The notes below the pieces were generated by a model. The model had not been told where the DNA came from. It was given only the letters and a program-made list of their open reading frames with translations, and ran no database searches. The position numbers were made by a program, and so were the translations under genes. A DNA stretch of 23,809 bases from Anaerotignum sp. GTDB lineage: Bacteria > Bacillota > Clostridia > Lachnospirales > Anaerotignaceae. Of this stretch, positions 7,297-15,396 are shown one piece after another. The first letter of the stretch is position 1. Each line of letters starts with the position of its first letter. The stretch covers positions 1 to 23,809 of the forward strand of contig JAHHTX010000024.1 of assembly GCA_020024255.1 (NCBI GenBank), given 5' to 3'.

Positions 7297-8295
7297 ATGA
7301 AAAAAAAGTTCTGGAAGATCATCGTAGTTTGGATAGGTGCATTGATGTTGTCTTGTTGTGTGGGCAGGTATCATATCTCGGTGGCAGATGTGGGCAGTAT
7401 TCTGTTTGGCTTTGCCAAAGACAATATGATGGTCAATGTATTTTGTAACATACGTTTGCCCAGAACTTTTTTTGTGGCTGTGGCAGGCGGCGCATTGGGG
7501 CTTTCCGGCTTTCTTTATCAGGGGATGTTTCAAAATCCTCTGGTTTCGCCAGACGTTTTGGGTGTCAGCAGTGGCTGTTCCGTGGGTGCAGTTTCGACAA
7601 TTCTTTTTTTTGGCGGAAATGCAGTAGCGTTACAATTTCTTTCCTTTGGTGGGGGACTTTTGGTTGTGGTTTGCTCTGCGGTGTTGGCAAAAATCATGGG
7701 CGGCAGAAAGTTATACAGCCTTGTTCTTGCAGGGGTGATATTGGGGGCATTCTGCAATGCCGTCATTATGTTGCTGAAATATACGGCAGATCCGGAAAGG
7801 CAGCTTGCAGTTATTGAGTACTGGCTTATGGGCAGTTTTCACACGGTGACATGGGCAGAGGTGAAGGTGACGGCAGGTATCATATTGCCTGTGTGTGTGT
7901 TGTTGTTTTTCTTGAGATGGCAGCTGAAAGTATTGACCCTTGGCAGTGAAGAGGCCATGTCTTTAGGGGTTTCTGTGCGTTTTGTACGCATGGGCGGTAT
8001 TTTTGGGGCAACAGTGTTGACGGCGGCAGTGGTTTCTGTGGCAGGTGTGATTTCTTGGGTTGGCTTGATTGTACCCCATATGGTGCGGTTGCTTTTCGGA
8101 GAACGGTATGAAGAAAATTTTGTGCAGTCTTTTTTTTGTGGCAGTATTTTTATGTTGCTTGCGGATATGCTGGCAAGAAGCATTTCCGCATCGGAAATCC
8201 CTGTCAGTATTTTGACTTCCTTTTTAGGTGCTGCCTTTTTGCTGTTGTTTTTATTCCTCACCAGAAGAGAAAGGCGGTGGCAGCATGGGGATTGA
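7297..8295 (+). CDS. ABC transporter permease, FecCD/BtuC family
   Basis: This 332-aa integral membrane protein has about nine or ten hydrophobic helices. FecCD marks include NIRLPRTFFVAVAGGALGLSGFLYQGMFQNPLVSPDVLGVSSG (quoted in part: RLPR, GAxLxxSGxxxQ-like, NPLxxPxxLGVSSG), the LAGVILGAF segment, the WLMGSF motif, and GVISWVGLIVPHMVRLLFG near the C-terminus, which includes the coupling helix facing the ATPase. It likely forms a homodimer with two ATPase subunits. CGGAG lies before the ATG. Its 3' end overlaps the ATPase start by 11 nt. Confidence 0.93.
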   Translation: MKKKFWKIIVVWIGALMLSCCVGRYHISVADVGSILFGFAKDNMMVNVFCNIRLPRTFFVAVAGGALGLSGFLYQGMFQNPLVSPDVLGVSSGCSVGAVSTILFFGGNAVALQFLSFGGGLLVVVCSAVLAKIMGGRKLYSLVLAGVILGAFCNAVIMLLKYTADPERQLAVIEYWLMGSFHTVTWAEVKVTAGIILPVCVLLFFLRWQLKVLTLGSEEAMSLGVSVRFVRMGGIFGATVLTAAVVSVAGVISWVGLIVPHMVRLLFGERYEENFVQSFFCGSIFMLLADMLARSISASEIPVSILTSFLGAAFLLLFLFLTRRERRWQHGD

Positions 8296-9064
8296 GTTAC
8301 GAGAAGTATGGGTTTCTCTACATGGGCAGGTGATTTTGCAGGATATTTCCCTTACTTTGTGTGCTGAAGGTGTTACGATGCTTTTGGGGCGAAACGGTGC
8401 AGGCAAAACAACGCTGTTTCGTGCTGTTTTAGGGCAGCAGGCTTTGGCAAAAGGGCAGATTTTTTTGGATGGGAAGCCGGTGCAGGCTTGGAAACCAAAA
8501 GAGAAAAGTCGTAAAATTGCCTATATTCCGCAGGAAAAAGAAATGCCTCTGGGGTGTACAGCAGAGGAGTATACGGCTATGGGGCAAGCACCATATACAC
8601 CTTTTTATAAAAGCTATGATAAAGAAGGTTTGCGTTTGGCTAGGCAGATTCTCGCAGAGTTTGGCATTTCTCATGTTGCCAAAAGACAAATGACACAGCT
8701 TTCGGGTGGAGAAAAAAAACTGGTTGCCATTGCGCGTACCCGAGTGCAAAAAACACCATGGATGATATTAGATGAGCCTCTTGCGGCATTGGATTTTAAG
8801 AGGCAACATGAAATTCTGCAAAGATTGCGACAGGAGAGCAGAGAGGGAAGGGGTGTGGTACTCAGTATCCATGACCCTGCCCTTGCGGTACAGTATGCAG
8901 ATAGAATCCTTTTGCTGCATGAAAAAAGGATTGTGGGAGATTTTCAAAGACAAAAAACAGGTTTTTCCTCTGAGCTCGAGAAAAATCTGCAAAATATATA
9001 CGGAAAACAGGTTGTTCTTTGGGAAAAAGAAGGACAAAATTTAGTATATTGGAAGGAGGTATAA
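8285..9064 (+). CDS. ABC transporter ATP-binding protein (FecE/BtuD type)
   Basis: This 259-aa ATPase energises the adjacent permease. Walker A is GRNGAGKTT (residues 35-43), the Q-loop lies in AYIPQEKEMP, the signature is LSGGEKK, Walker B is WMILDEPLAAL, and the H-loop His is in VVLSIHDPAL. I start at ATG 8285, with AAAGGCGGTGG upstream, because 5' extension of the open frame runs inside the permease gene. The start overlaps the permease by 11 nt. A 1-nt gap separates its stop from the FAD-subunit gene, tying the importer to the hydroxylase operon. Confidence 0.94.
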   Translation: MGIELREVWVSLHGQVILQDISLTLCAEGVTMLLGRNGAGKTTLFRAVLGQQALAKGQIFLDGKPVQAWKPKEKSRKIAYIPQEKEMPLGCTAEEYTAMGQAPYTPFYKSYDKEGLRLARQILAEFGISHVAKRQMTQLSGGEKKLVAIARTRVQKTPWMILDEPLAALDFKRQHEILQRLRQESREGRGVVLSIHDPALAVQYADRILLLHEKRIVGDFQRQKTGFSSELEKNLQNIYGKQVVLWEKEGQNLVYWKEV

Positions 9065-9065
9065 T

Positions 9066-9869
9066 ATGTTTACCATTGCAGAATATGTGAAGGTACATGA
9101 TTTAGAAGAAGCCTATGTGTTAAATCAGAAAAAAACAAATGTTATTATTGGCGGTGGTTTGTGGCTGCGTTTGGGCAAAAAACGGATTCAGACAGCCATT
9201 GATTTATCCAATCTGGGGTTAGATGAAATTACAGAGAACGAAAAGGAGTTTTCTGTGGGCAGTATGGCGACGCTAAGGCAGCTAGAAACGCATGAAGGCA
9301 TTCATGTTTATACAAAAGGGGCAGTTAAGGAAAGTTTGCGATATATTGTAGGTGTGCAAATGCGAAACTGTGCTACTGTTGGAGGAAGTATCTACGGACG
9401 ATTTGGTTTTTCTGATATACTGGCTTGTCTTTTGGGTATGGATTGTGAGGTAGAGTTGTATAATAAAGGCAGGCTGCCTTTGCAGGAATTTGTAAAGATG
9501 AAAAAAGACAACGATATCTTGGTGCAGGTGCACATCAAAAAGACACCTTTGGAAACGGTGTATCTTTCTCAACGGAATAGTTCCACTGATTTTCCTGTGG
9601 TATCCTGTTCTGTCACAAAAAGAGAAAGTGGCTTTTCCGCAGTTATTGGGGCAAGACCGTCTGTACCAGTAGTCATTGCAGACGAAAGCCAGATATTGCA
9701 GGGGAATGTGACAGAAGAAACCATTGCCGATTTTGCAAAGTATGTGCAGGAAAGTGTCAGTTTTGCGGATAATACCAGAGCAAGCGGTGCATACCGCAGA
9801 CAGATTGCCGGTGTTTTGGTAAAACGTGGCATCAAGCAGCTTTTGGGGGGTGAAACAGTATGCAGATAA
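9066..9869 (+). CDS. Molybdenum hydroxylase FAD-binding subunit (XdhB/CoxM type)
   Basis: This 267-aa protein is the flavin subunit of a xanthine dehydrogenase/CO dehydrogenase-family molybdenum hydroxylase and passes electrons from the 2Fe-2S clusters to an acceptor. The first FAD motif is VIIGGGLWLRLGKK (about 27-40) and the second is RNCATVGGSIYGRFGFSD (about 101-118). The CO-dehydrogenase flavoprotein C-terminal domain follows, with FADNTRASGAYRRQIAGVL close to the end. GGAAGGAGG is directly upstream. The gene overlaps the 2Fe-2S subunit by 10 nt. By E. coli naming it would be xdhB, but the substrate is unknown, so no symbol is assigned. Confidence 0.93.
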   Translation: MFTIAEYVKVHDLEEAYVLNQKKTNVIIGGGLWLRLGKKRIQTAIDLSNLGLDEITENEKEFSVGSMATLRQLETHEGIHVYTKGAVKESLRYIVGVQMRNCATVGGSIYGRFGFSDILACLLGMDCEVELYNKGRLPLQEFVKMKKDNDILVQVHIKKTPLETVYLSQRNSSTDFPVVSCSVTKRESGFSAVIGARPSVPVVIADESQILQGNVTEETIADFAKYVQESVSFADNTRASGAYRRQIAGVLVKRGIKQLLGGETVCR

Positions 9870-10327
9870 AATTGAGGCTCAATGGAAAAGAAGTAACAGG
9901 AAATGTAGAGCCGGATATGGCACTTTTGGACTTTGTAAGAGAAAAAGGGTGCTATAGTGTGAAACGTGGCTGCGAAACTTCCAACTGTGGACTATGTACT
10001 GTGCTTATGGACGGCAAGCCCATACTTTCCTGTTCCACATTGGCAGCAAGAGCAGATGGGCACAGTATTGTCACGATAGAAGGCTGCCAGAAGGAAGCGG
10101 AAGAATTTGGCGGTTTTCTGGCAGATGAAGGGGCAGAGCAATGCGGTTTTTGCAGCCCCGGCTTTATCATGAATGTCATTGCCATGTTTCGGGAATTAAC
10201 AGACCCAACAGATGAAGAAATACGGGAATATTTGGCAGGAAATCTCTGTCGCTGTTCCGGCTATGAAGGTCAGCTTCGTGCTATCCATAGGTATATGGAC
10301 CACAAAAAGAAGGAGGGAGGGAAATGA
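9860..10327 (+). CDS. Molybdenum hydroxylase 2Fe-2S subunit (XdhC/CoxS type)
   Basis: This 155-aa electron-transfer subunit carries two 2Fe-2S clusters. The plant-ferredoxin-type cluster ligands are C38, C43, C46 and C58 (GCETSNCGLCTVLM to SCS). The second, helical-domain cluster uses C95, C98, C130 and C132 (QCGFCSPGF and NLCRCSGYE). All eight cysteines are present and the length is normal. The start follows GGGGGGTG and overlaps the FAD subunit by 10 nt, and the stop overlaps the molybdopterin subunit by 4 nt (ATGA), consistent with stoichiometric synthesis of the complex. Confidence 0.96.
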   Translation: MQIKLRLNGKEVTGNVEPDMALLDFVREKGCYSVKRGCETSNCGLCTVLMDGKPILSCSTLAARADGHSIVTIEGCQKEAEEFGGFLADEGAEQCGFCSPGFIMNVIAMFRELTDPTDEEIREYLAGNLCRCSGYEGQLRAIHRYMDHKKKEGGK

Positions 10328-12606
10328 AAACAGTCAATCAACCAGTACGGAAGAAAGATGCCATGGCATTGGTAACAGGAAAGCCTGTGTATACAGATGA
10401 CCTTGCACCTAAGGATTGTCTGGTGGTAAAAGTATTGAGAAGTCCCCATGCCCATGCAAAAATACTGGAGATAGATACTTCCGTTGCGGAAAAAGTCCCG
10501 GATATTGTTTGCGTCCTTACGTATAAGGATGTACCACAGAATCGGTTTACAATGGCAGGACAAACCTATCCCGAACCCAGTCCTTATGATAGATTGATTT
10601 TAGAAGATAGGGTAAGATTTGTGGGAGATGCTGTTGCCATTGTGGCAGGGGAAACAGAAAAAGCAGTTGAAAAGGCTTTAAGGTGTATTCGTGTCAAATA
10701 TGAAGTATTGGAGCCTGTTTTGGATTTTAGACAAGCAAAGGATAATCCGATTTTGATACACCCTGAAGAAAATTGGGAATCTCTTTGTCCGGTTGGTGCG
10801 GATAATCAAAGAAACCTTTGTGCCAGCGGTTTAGAGGAACATGGAGATATTGATCGTGTATTGGCAGAAAGCGATGTGGTGATTGAACAGACTTACCACA
10901 CAAAAGCAAATCAGCAGACCATGATGGAAACATTCCGTACCTATACAACCATGGATACCTATGGCAGACTGGAAGTAGTCAGTGCAACGCAGGTTCCTTT
11001 CCATGTGCGTCGTATTCTGGCAAGAGCACTGGATATTCCGAAGTCAAAAGTTCGTGTGATTAAACCCAGAATCGGCGGTGGTTTTGGTGCAAAGCAGACA
11101 TTGATTGCAGAAATTTATCCTGCAATTGTAACCATGAAAACAGGCCGCCCTGCGAAAATGATTTATACCAGAGAGGAAAGTATGATTGCGTCTACACCCA
11201 GACACGAAATGGAAATCAAAGTACGAATCGGCGCAGACAAAGAAGGATATATTCATGGAATTGAAGTTAAGACGCTTTCCAATACAGGTGCATATGGGGA
11301 GCATGGCCCTACCACTGTAGGACTATCGGGGCATAAATCTATCCCTCTTTATAGTAAAGCGGAAGCTTTTCGCTTTCAGTATGATGTGGTTTATACCAAT
11401 AAGATGTCTGCCGGAGCATACCGTGGATATGGTGCAACACAGGGGATTTTTGCTGTAGAATCGGCAGTCAATGAACTGGCAGTAAAATTAAATATGGACC
11501 CAGTAAAGCTCCGTGAAATGAACCTGACAAGAGAAGGCGATGTCATGCACGGTTATTATGGGGAAACGGCAAGCAGCTGTACTTTAGACCGTTGTTTGGA
11601 GCGGGCTGCAGAAATGATTGGTTGGAAGGACAAATATCCAAGCCGTGTTATGCCTGATGGAAAAGTGCGGGGAGTTGGGATTGCTATGGCAATGCAGGGT
11701 TCTGGTATCTCCAATCTTGATACAGGCTCTGTTTCTTTGAAAATCAATGATGATGGATTTTATACTCTTTCCATTGGTGCGGCAGATATGGGGACAGGCT
11801 GTGATACAGTGCTGGCACAGATAGCGGCAGAAGCACTGGACTGCTCTTATGATGATATTATTGTACATGGGGTAGACACGGATATTTCTCCCTATGATAC
11901 AGGTTCTTATGCTTCTAGTACCACCTATGTGACAGGTATGGCAACAGTAAAGGCTTGTGAAACCTTGATTGGTAAGATGAAAGCATTTGGTGCCAAAAAG
12001 CTGGGCTGTATGGTGGAAGAAGTAGATTTTGATGGAGACAGGGTATTTGTGGTGGCAGATGGCAGAAGTATCAGCCGTAAGGATTTGGGAAATGTCGTGA
12101 TGTGTGCATCAAAAGATGCGCTCTATGCCACAGAGGCGCATTCTTCGCCTGTTTCTCCTCCGCCCTTTATGGCTGGTGCTGTAGAAGTGGAAGTGGACTT
12201 GGAAACAGGTACGGTTAAACTGGTGGACTATGCGGCAGTTGTAGATTGTGGAACGCCCATCAATCCCAATCTGGCAAGGGTACAAGTAGAGGGCGGTCTG
12301 GTGCAAGGCATTGGTATGGCGTTGTATGAAGATATTATTTATGATGAAAGGGGCTATGTAGCAGAAAATTCTCTCATGCAATATAAAATCCCCACACGTT
12401 TGGATATGGGAAAACTGCGGGTAGAATTTGACAGCAGCTATGAACAGACAGGGCCTTTCGGTGCAAAGTCCATCGGGGAGATTGTCATTAACACGCCTTC
12501 TCCTGCCATTGCACAGGCGGTATACAACGCAACGGGTGTTCGTATACGAGAATTGCCTATTACACCGGAAAAAATCGTTATGGGGATTTTGGAACGTGAA
12601 AATTGA
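10324..12606 (+). CDS. Molybdenum hydroxylase catalytic (molybdopterin) subunit (XdhA/CoxL type)
   Basis: This 760-aa large subunit binds the molybdenum cofactor and hydroxylates the substrate. An N-terminal ald_xan_dh domain (about 15-125) starts KKDAMALVTGKPVYTDDLAP. The cofactor domain includes RIGGGFGAKQT, AGAYRGYGATQ and VQGIGMALYED. The catalytic Glu equivalent to bovine XDH E1261 is E719 in GAKSIGEIV. GGAGGGAGG precedes the start. The substrate (purine, nicotinate, aldehyde or other) cannot be told from sequence. No in-frame TGA is present. The selenium-dependent hydroxylase markers YqeB, YqeC and SelD are not in the window, so a selenium-labile cofactor is neither supported nor excluded. 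It overlaps mocA by 11 nt. Confidence 0.95.
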   Translation: MKTVNQPVRKKDAMALVTGKPVYTDDLAPKDCLVVKVLRSPHAHAKILEIDTSVAEKVPDIVCVLTYKDVPQNRFTMAGQTYPEPSPYDRLILEDRVRFVGDAVAIVAGETEKAVEKALRCIRVKYEVLEPVLDFRQAKDNPILIHPEENWESLCPVGADNQRNLCASGLEEHGDIDRVLAESDVVIEQTYHTKANQQTMMETFRTYTTMDTYGRLEVVSATQVPFHVRRILARALDIPKSKVRVIKPRIGGGFGAKQTLIAEIYPAIVTMKTGRPAKMIYTREESMIASTPRHEMEIKVRIGADKEGYIHGIEVKTLSNTGAYGEHGPTTVGLSGHKSIPLYSKAEAFRFQYDVVYTNKMSAGAYRGYGATQGIFAVESAVNELAVKLNMDPVKLREMNLTREGDVMHGYYGETASSCTLDRCLERAAEMIGWKDKYPSRVMPDGKVRGVGIAMAMQGSGISNLDTGSVSLKINDDGFYTLSIGAADMGTGCDTVLAQIAAEALDCSYDDIIVHGVDTDISPYDTGSYASSTTYVTGMATVKACETLIGKMKAFGAKKLGCMVEEVDFDGDRVFVVADGRSISRKDLGNVVMCASKDALYATEAHSSPVSPPPFMAGAVEVEVDLETGTVKLVDYAAVVDCGTPINPNLARVQVEGGLVQGIGMALYEDIIYDERGYVAENSLMQYKIPTRLDMGKLRVEFDSSYEQTGPFGAKSIGEIVINTPSPAIAQAVYNATGVRIRELPITPEKIVMGILEREN

Positions 12607-13183
12607 ATGGATTTTATTGGCCGCAGGAAAAAGTCGTCGTTTTGGCAAAGAAAATAAGTTGCTGTTCCCCGTAAAGGGAAAACCACTATATCGGCACGCT
12701 TTTGACCGTATGCAGAGGTTGTGTGCAAAGAGAGGAGAGCGGCTTCTAGTGGTAGTTAGTGAGAAAGCTGTGGAAGAAGATATACAAAAGAGGGCAGGAA
12801 AAACAGTATGGAATCCCTGCTCGGAAAAAGGTATTTCCTCTTCTATTCAGTGTGCCTTGTGCGAAACAGGCATAAAGGACGATTGTGCTTATCTCTTTTT
12901 TGTCGCAGATCAGCCTTTGCTTTCCACCAAGGAAATCGAAGGCTTTGTGGCAGGCTTTTTGACATCGGGTAAAGAACTTGGTTGTGTTGCCTTTGGAGAA
13001 AGGAGAGGAAATCCCGGCATTTTTTCCGGAAAATATGCGAAAAAGCTACTGCAATTGGAGGGGGATAAAGGTGGCAGCCGCATTTTGGCGGAAGCGGGAG
13101 AAAATGTATATATTTACGCCTGTTCTTCTATTTGTGCCCTTTGGGATGTAGATACAAAGGCAGATCTGCAAAAGTTTTCATGA
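12596..13183 (+). CDS. mocA: Molybdenum cofactor cytidylyltransferase, MocA-like
   Basis: This 195-aa NTP-transferase transfers CMP (less likely GMP) to molybdopterin, making the dinucleotide cofactor used by xanthine-dehydrogenase-family enzymes. The nucleotide-binding N-terminus is WILLAAGKSRRFGKENKL, followed by NPCSEKGISSSIQCAL and a metal/nucleotide motif FVADQPLL, then ERRGNPGIF. I choose GTG at 12596, giving MKIEWILLAAGKS; the longer open frame lies inside the catalytic-subunit gene. Position as the last gene, overlapping the large subunit by 11 nt, matches a dedicated maturation role. No terminator hairpin is seen after it. Confidence 0.9.
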   Translation: MKIEWILLAAGKSRRFGKENKLLFPVKGKPLYRHAFDRMQRLCAKRGERLLVVVSEKAVEEDIQKRAGKTVWNPCSEKGISSSIQCALCETGIKDDCAYLFFVADQPLLSTKEIEGFVAGFLTSGKELGCVAFGERRGNPGIFSGKYAKKLLQLEGDKGGSRILAEAGENVYIYACSSICALWDVDTKADLQKFS

Positions 13184-13203
13184 AAAAGAAAAAAGTTTCT
13201 ATA

Positions 13204-13259
13204 TTGACATATGTCGAAAACAGAGTATACTAAAAGAGTAAGCAACATATGTCGGAAAC
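13204..13259 (+). promoter_or_regulatory. DUF134/Mrp promoter with twin ACATATGTC operators
   Basis: TTGACA (13204-13209), a 16-bp spacer and TATACT (13226-13231) form a strong promoter. The -35 box lies inside the 10-bp palindrome GACATATGTC (13206-13215). A 15-nt near-identical direct copy, ACATATGTCGRAAAC, occurs at 13207-13221 and 13245-13259, that is, over the -35 and just past the start. Two sites bracketing a promoter fit a repressor operator, perhaps for the DUF134 protein itself. Confidence 0.65.
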
Positions 13260-13272
13260 GGAGGGAAAGTCG

Positions 13273-13638
13273 ATGTCAAGACCAAGAAAGTGCAGAAAGG
13301 TTTGTGCTATGCCTAAAAGTAGCCTGTTTGGCCCATTGGATATTCCCTGTGGTGGACAGAAAATCGTATTGGCAATTGATGAATATGAAACACTGCGTTT
13401 GATTGATTTGGCAGGATATACGCAGGAAGAATGTGCAGAACAGATGGGCGTTGCCAGAACAACGGTACAGGGCGTATATAATGAAGCAAGGCGAAAGGTT
13501 GCAGACGCTTTGGTGCATGGAAAAAACCTTTTGATTTTCGGTGGGGAGTACGACCTTTGCGAGGGGGCGGAAAGACCATGCGGCAAAAAATGCAATAAGA
13601 TGTGTTGCAAAAAAGATGAACAAAAAGAAAAAATATAA
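13273..13638 (+). CDS. DUF134 family putative DNA-binding regulator
   Basis: This 121-aa protein has the DUF134 layout: an N-terminal RPRKCRKV patch, a conserved LDEYETLRLIDLAGYTQEECAEQMGVARTT-type block (here IDEYETLRLIDLAG, then a sigma-region-4-like helix-turn-helix QEECAEQMGVARTTVQGVYN), and a cysteine-rich tail (CGKKCNKMCCKK) that may bind metal or a cluster. The ATG at 13273 follows GGAGGG at good spacing; the ATG at 13249 would begin inside the second ACATATGTC site. DUF134 genes often accompany Mrp/NBP35 ATPases, as here. It probably regulates its own operon. The ligand is unknown. Confidence 0.88.
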   Translation: MSRPRKCRKVCAMPKSSLFGPLDIPCGGQKIVLAIDEYETLRLIDLAGYTQEECAEQMGVARTTVQGVYNEARRKVADALVHGKNLLIFGGEYDLCEGAERPCGKKCNKMCCKKDEQKEKI

Positions 13639-13672
13639 AAAAGATGAGATGAAATAAAGGAGATGTTAGGAT

Positions 13673-14497
13673 ATGAGTGAAAATTGTTCCCATAACTGTG
13701 GAAGCTGCTCTTCGGATTGTGGACACCGCAAACCGGCAGATTTTTTGGTAGCACCAAATCCCAATAGCAACATTAAAAAGGTCATTGGTGTTGTTAGTGG
13801 CAAGGGCGGCGTAGGAAAATCCATGGTGACAAGTACACTGGCAGTGCTGATGCAAAAAAAAGGCAGACAGACAGCTGTTTTAGATGCAGATATTACAGGT
13901 CCATCTATTCCCAGAGCCTTTGGCATTAAGGAAAAAGCCTATGGTACAGAACAGGGAATGCTTCCCTGCAAAACAAAGACAGGCATTGATGTGATGTCTG
14001 TAAACTTGCTCCTTGACCATGACACTGACCCTGTTGTATGGAGAGGTCCTGTTATTGCAGAAACAGTAAAACAGTTCTGGCGTGATGTTATTTGGGAAAA
14101 CGAGGAGTATATGTTTATTGATATGCCTCCCGGCACAGGGGACGTACCACTTACGGTATTCCAGTCCATTGCCATTGATGGCATTATCATTGTAACTTCT
14201 CCACAGGAATTGGTAGGTATGATTGTAGGCAAAGCGGTCAAGATGGCGCAGATGATGAATGTACCGATTTTGGGTATTGTGGAAAATATGTCTTATTTTG
14301 TCTGTCCTGACTGTGGCAAGCAACATCGCATTTTTGGGGAAAGCCATATTGAAGAAATTGCGGCAATGTATCACATTCCTGTTGTATGCAGATTGCCCAT
14401 CAATCCGGAAATTGCGTCTATGGCAGATAAGGGAGAGATTGAAAATTTCCAAGAGGATTGGCTGAATCCGATTATAGATTTTCTGGAAAAAATGTAA
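13673..14497 (+). CDS. mrp: Mrp/NBP35-family iron-sulfur cluster carrier ATPase
   Basis: This 274-aa deviant P-loop (MinD/Mrp) ATPase probably scaffolds or transfers Fe-S clusters to target proteins. NBP35-like N-terminal cysteines are C5, C9, C12 and C16. The P-loop is VVSGKGGVGKS (GKGGVGKS at 43-50), followed by LDADITGPSIPRAFG, FIDMPPGTGD and the conserved cluster-bridging CxxC at C211/C214 (CPDC). Length is normal for the short bacterial form without the DUF59 domain. AAAGGAG precedes the ATG. It forms a two-gene operon with the DUF134 gene and ends at a strong terminator. The nearby molybdenum hydroxylase with two Fe-S clusters is a possible client; this is inference. Confidence 0.92.
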   Translation: MSENCSHNCGSCSSDCGHRKPADFLVAPNPNSNIKKVIGVVSGKGGVGKSMVTSTLAVLMQKKGRQTAVLDADITGPSIPRAFGIKEKAYGTEQGMLPCKTKTGIDVMSVNLLLDHDTDPVVWRGPVIAETVKQFWRDVIWENEEYMFIDMPPGTGDVPLTVFQSIAIDGIIIVTSPQELVGMIVGKAVKMAQMMNVPILGIVENMSYFVCPDCGKQHRIFGESHIEEIAAMYHIPVVCRLPINPEIASMADKGEIENFQEDWLNPIIDFLEKM

Positions 14498-14510
14498 GAA
14501 TATGTAAAAG

Positions 14511-14576
14511 GGACTGTACAAAAACAGTCCTAAGAAAAAGGCAGAGATTCCGATTTTCGGGATTTCTGCTTTTTTT
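14511..14576 (+). terminator. Terminator of the DUF134-mrp operon
   Basis: A small hairpin GGACTGT/ACAGTCC (14511-14530) is followed by a 13-bp stem with two G-T pairs, GCAGAGATTCCGA/TCGGGATTTCTGC (14541-14569), a TTT loop and seven T residues. Confidence 0.9.
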
Positions 14577-14597
14577 CTTGCAATGTATGAATGTATG

Positions 14598-14720
14598 GAA
14601 TTCACTTCCCATGAGGAAAAGCAGAAGTTTCAAGGCTTTTTTGCCATGGGAACTTTTGCTTTATCTTTCTGTCTGTTCGTCAAAGCCTTGATTGACAAAG
14701 GGGGCAGCTTTGTTGACACC
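14598..14720 (+). repeat. Structured intergenic repeat, copy 2
   Basis: This matches copy 1 from AGGAAAAGCAGAAGTTTCAAGG onward, with the shared upstream flank CTTCCCATG also seen in copy 3. The first stem is kept although one base in the 3' arm differs (C to T), giving a G-U pair, as expected for an element under RNA-structure constraint. About 15 bases of the second hairpin of copy 1 are missing. It lies downstream of the mrp terminator in the same orientation. Confidence 0.75.
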
Positions 14721-14723
14721 CTT

Positions 14724-14748
14724 GGTCACGGCATAAAATGCCATGACC
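14724..14748. terminator. Hairpin between repeat copy 2 and family A gene 1
   Basis: GGTCACGGCAT pairs with ATGCCATGACC over 11 positions with one mismatch and a 3-nt loop, about 20 bases beyond the stop of the minus-strand gene. No T-run follows on either strand, so terminator function is tentative. Confidence 0.4.
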
Positions 14749-14768
14749 TTTATGGCTCTTGTCTGAAG

Positions 14769-15233
14769 TTATGCTTTCATATCAATACCTTGTTTGTATT
14801 CATCAAGGATACTGGTATCAAAAGGTTTCCCAACTTCCCATCCGGGAACACGGGATTTTACAAAGTCATTTAATCTATTGGCTTCTGTGCGATGGATTTT
14901 GTCAAGCGTCCTTGCTGCATGGATTCGATCTCCCTTTGGAATCTGTGGGTAATACGACTTAATTGCTTCTGCCATTTCACCACTGCCTTCACCTGTCATT
15001 CCATAGTAATTTTTCATGTGGTCAAATGCAATATCTTTCATTTTCTGTTCCATTTCTTTGGACACAGGAATTGTCTTAAAGTCTGCTGCCTTCATCCCTG
15101 TAATATCCATCCCGTCCTCATAGTATTTATGACCGGCAGGAGGGGTATTGCTGTGGTTGGCAAACTGCTCAAACCCACGATGCTGATACCGCTGTCTGTT
15201 TGCCATCATTCTTGCAATGTCATTGATTGTCAT
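14769..15233 (-). CDS. Island family A protein, copy 1 (unknown)
   Basis: This 154-aa soluble protein has no signal peptide or membrane helix. It is clearly paralogous to the gene at 17865-18335. Both begin MTINDIARMM, both share a GMDITG-K-A/S-DFK-IPV block, a KxYYGM block, an RLNDF-RSR-PGW block, and both end DTSILDEY-QGID. I do not recognise the family with certainty; DUF3879-like proteins of Firmicutes are a possibility I cannot test here. GGAGG precedes the ATG by 6 nt. It diverges from family B gene 1, and a sigma-28-like -10 (GTCGATAT) lies about 57 nt upstream. Only the conserved blocks hint at a shared partner or fold. Confidence 0.8.
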   Translation of the reverse strand: MTINDIARMMANRQRYQHRGFEQFANHSNTPPAGHKYYEDGMDITGMKAADFKTIPVSKEMEQKMKDIAFDHMKNYYGMTGEGSGEMAEAIKSYYPQIPKGDRIHAARTLDKIHRTEANRLNDFVKSRVPGWEVGKPFDTSILDEYKQGIDMKA

Positions 15234-15289
15234 TGTTTTTCCTCCTTGTATTATTTTTCCTAACAGAAAACATTGCTTCTTTATCGCAT

Positions 15290-15316
15290 ATATCGACTTA
15301 TTTTCAAAAAAATAAA
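15290..15316 (-). promoter_or_regulatory. Possible sigma-28 (SigD) promoter for family A gene 1
   Basis: On the minus strand GTCGATAT (complement of 15290-15297) matches the -10 GCCGATAT at 7 of 8 positions. Exactly 11 nt upstream, TTTATTTT (complement of 15309-15316) matches TAAAGTTT at only 5 of 8. Support comes from the better site on the opposite strand. Confidence 0.45.
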
Positions 15317-15396
15317 GGGGTATATGGTGATGAGCGGAAAAACAAGAAAAGCATTGTGAATATTGACGAAAGTATAGACTTGCCCCACCGAAATAT

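Noticed and set aside
10324..12606. Selenium-dependent hydroxylase
   Set aside because: MocA is present, but YqeB, YqeC and SelD are not in the window, and labile selenium cannot be read from the subunit sequence.
13880..14605. Antisense 241-aa open frame opposite mrp
   Set aside because: It lies entirely over a well-supported gene and its translation is Cys/His/Tyr-rich with no recognisable motif, typical of a shadow frame; no ribosome binding site.
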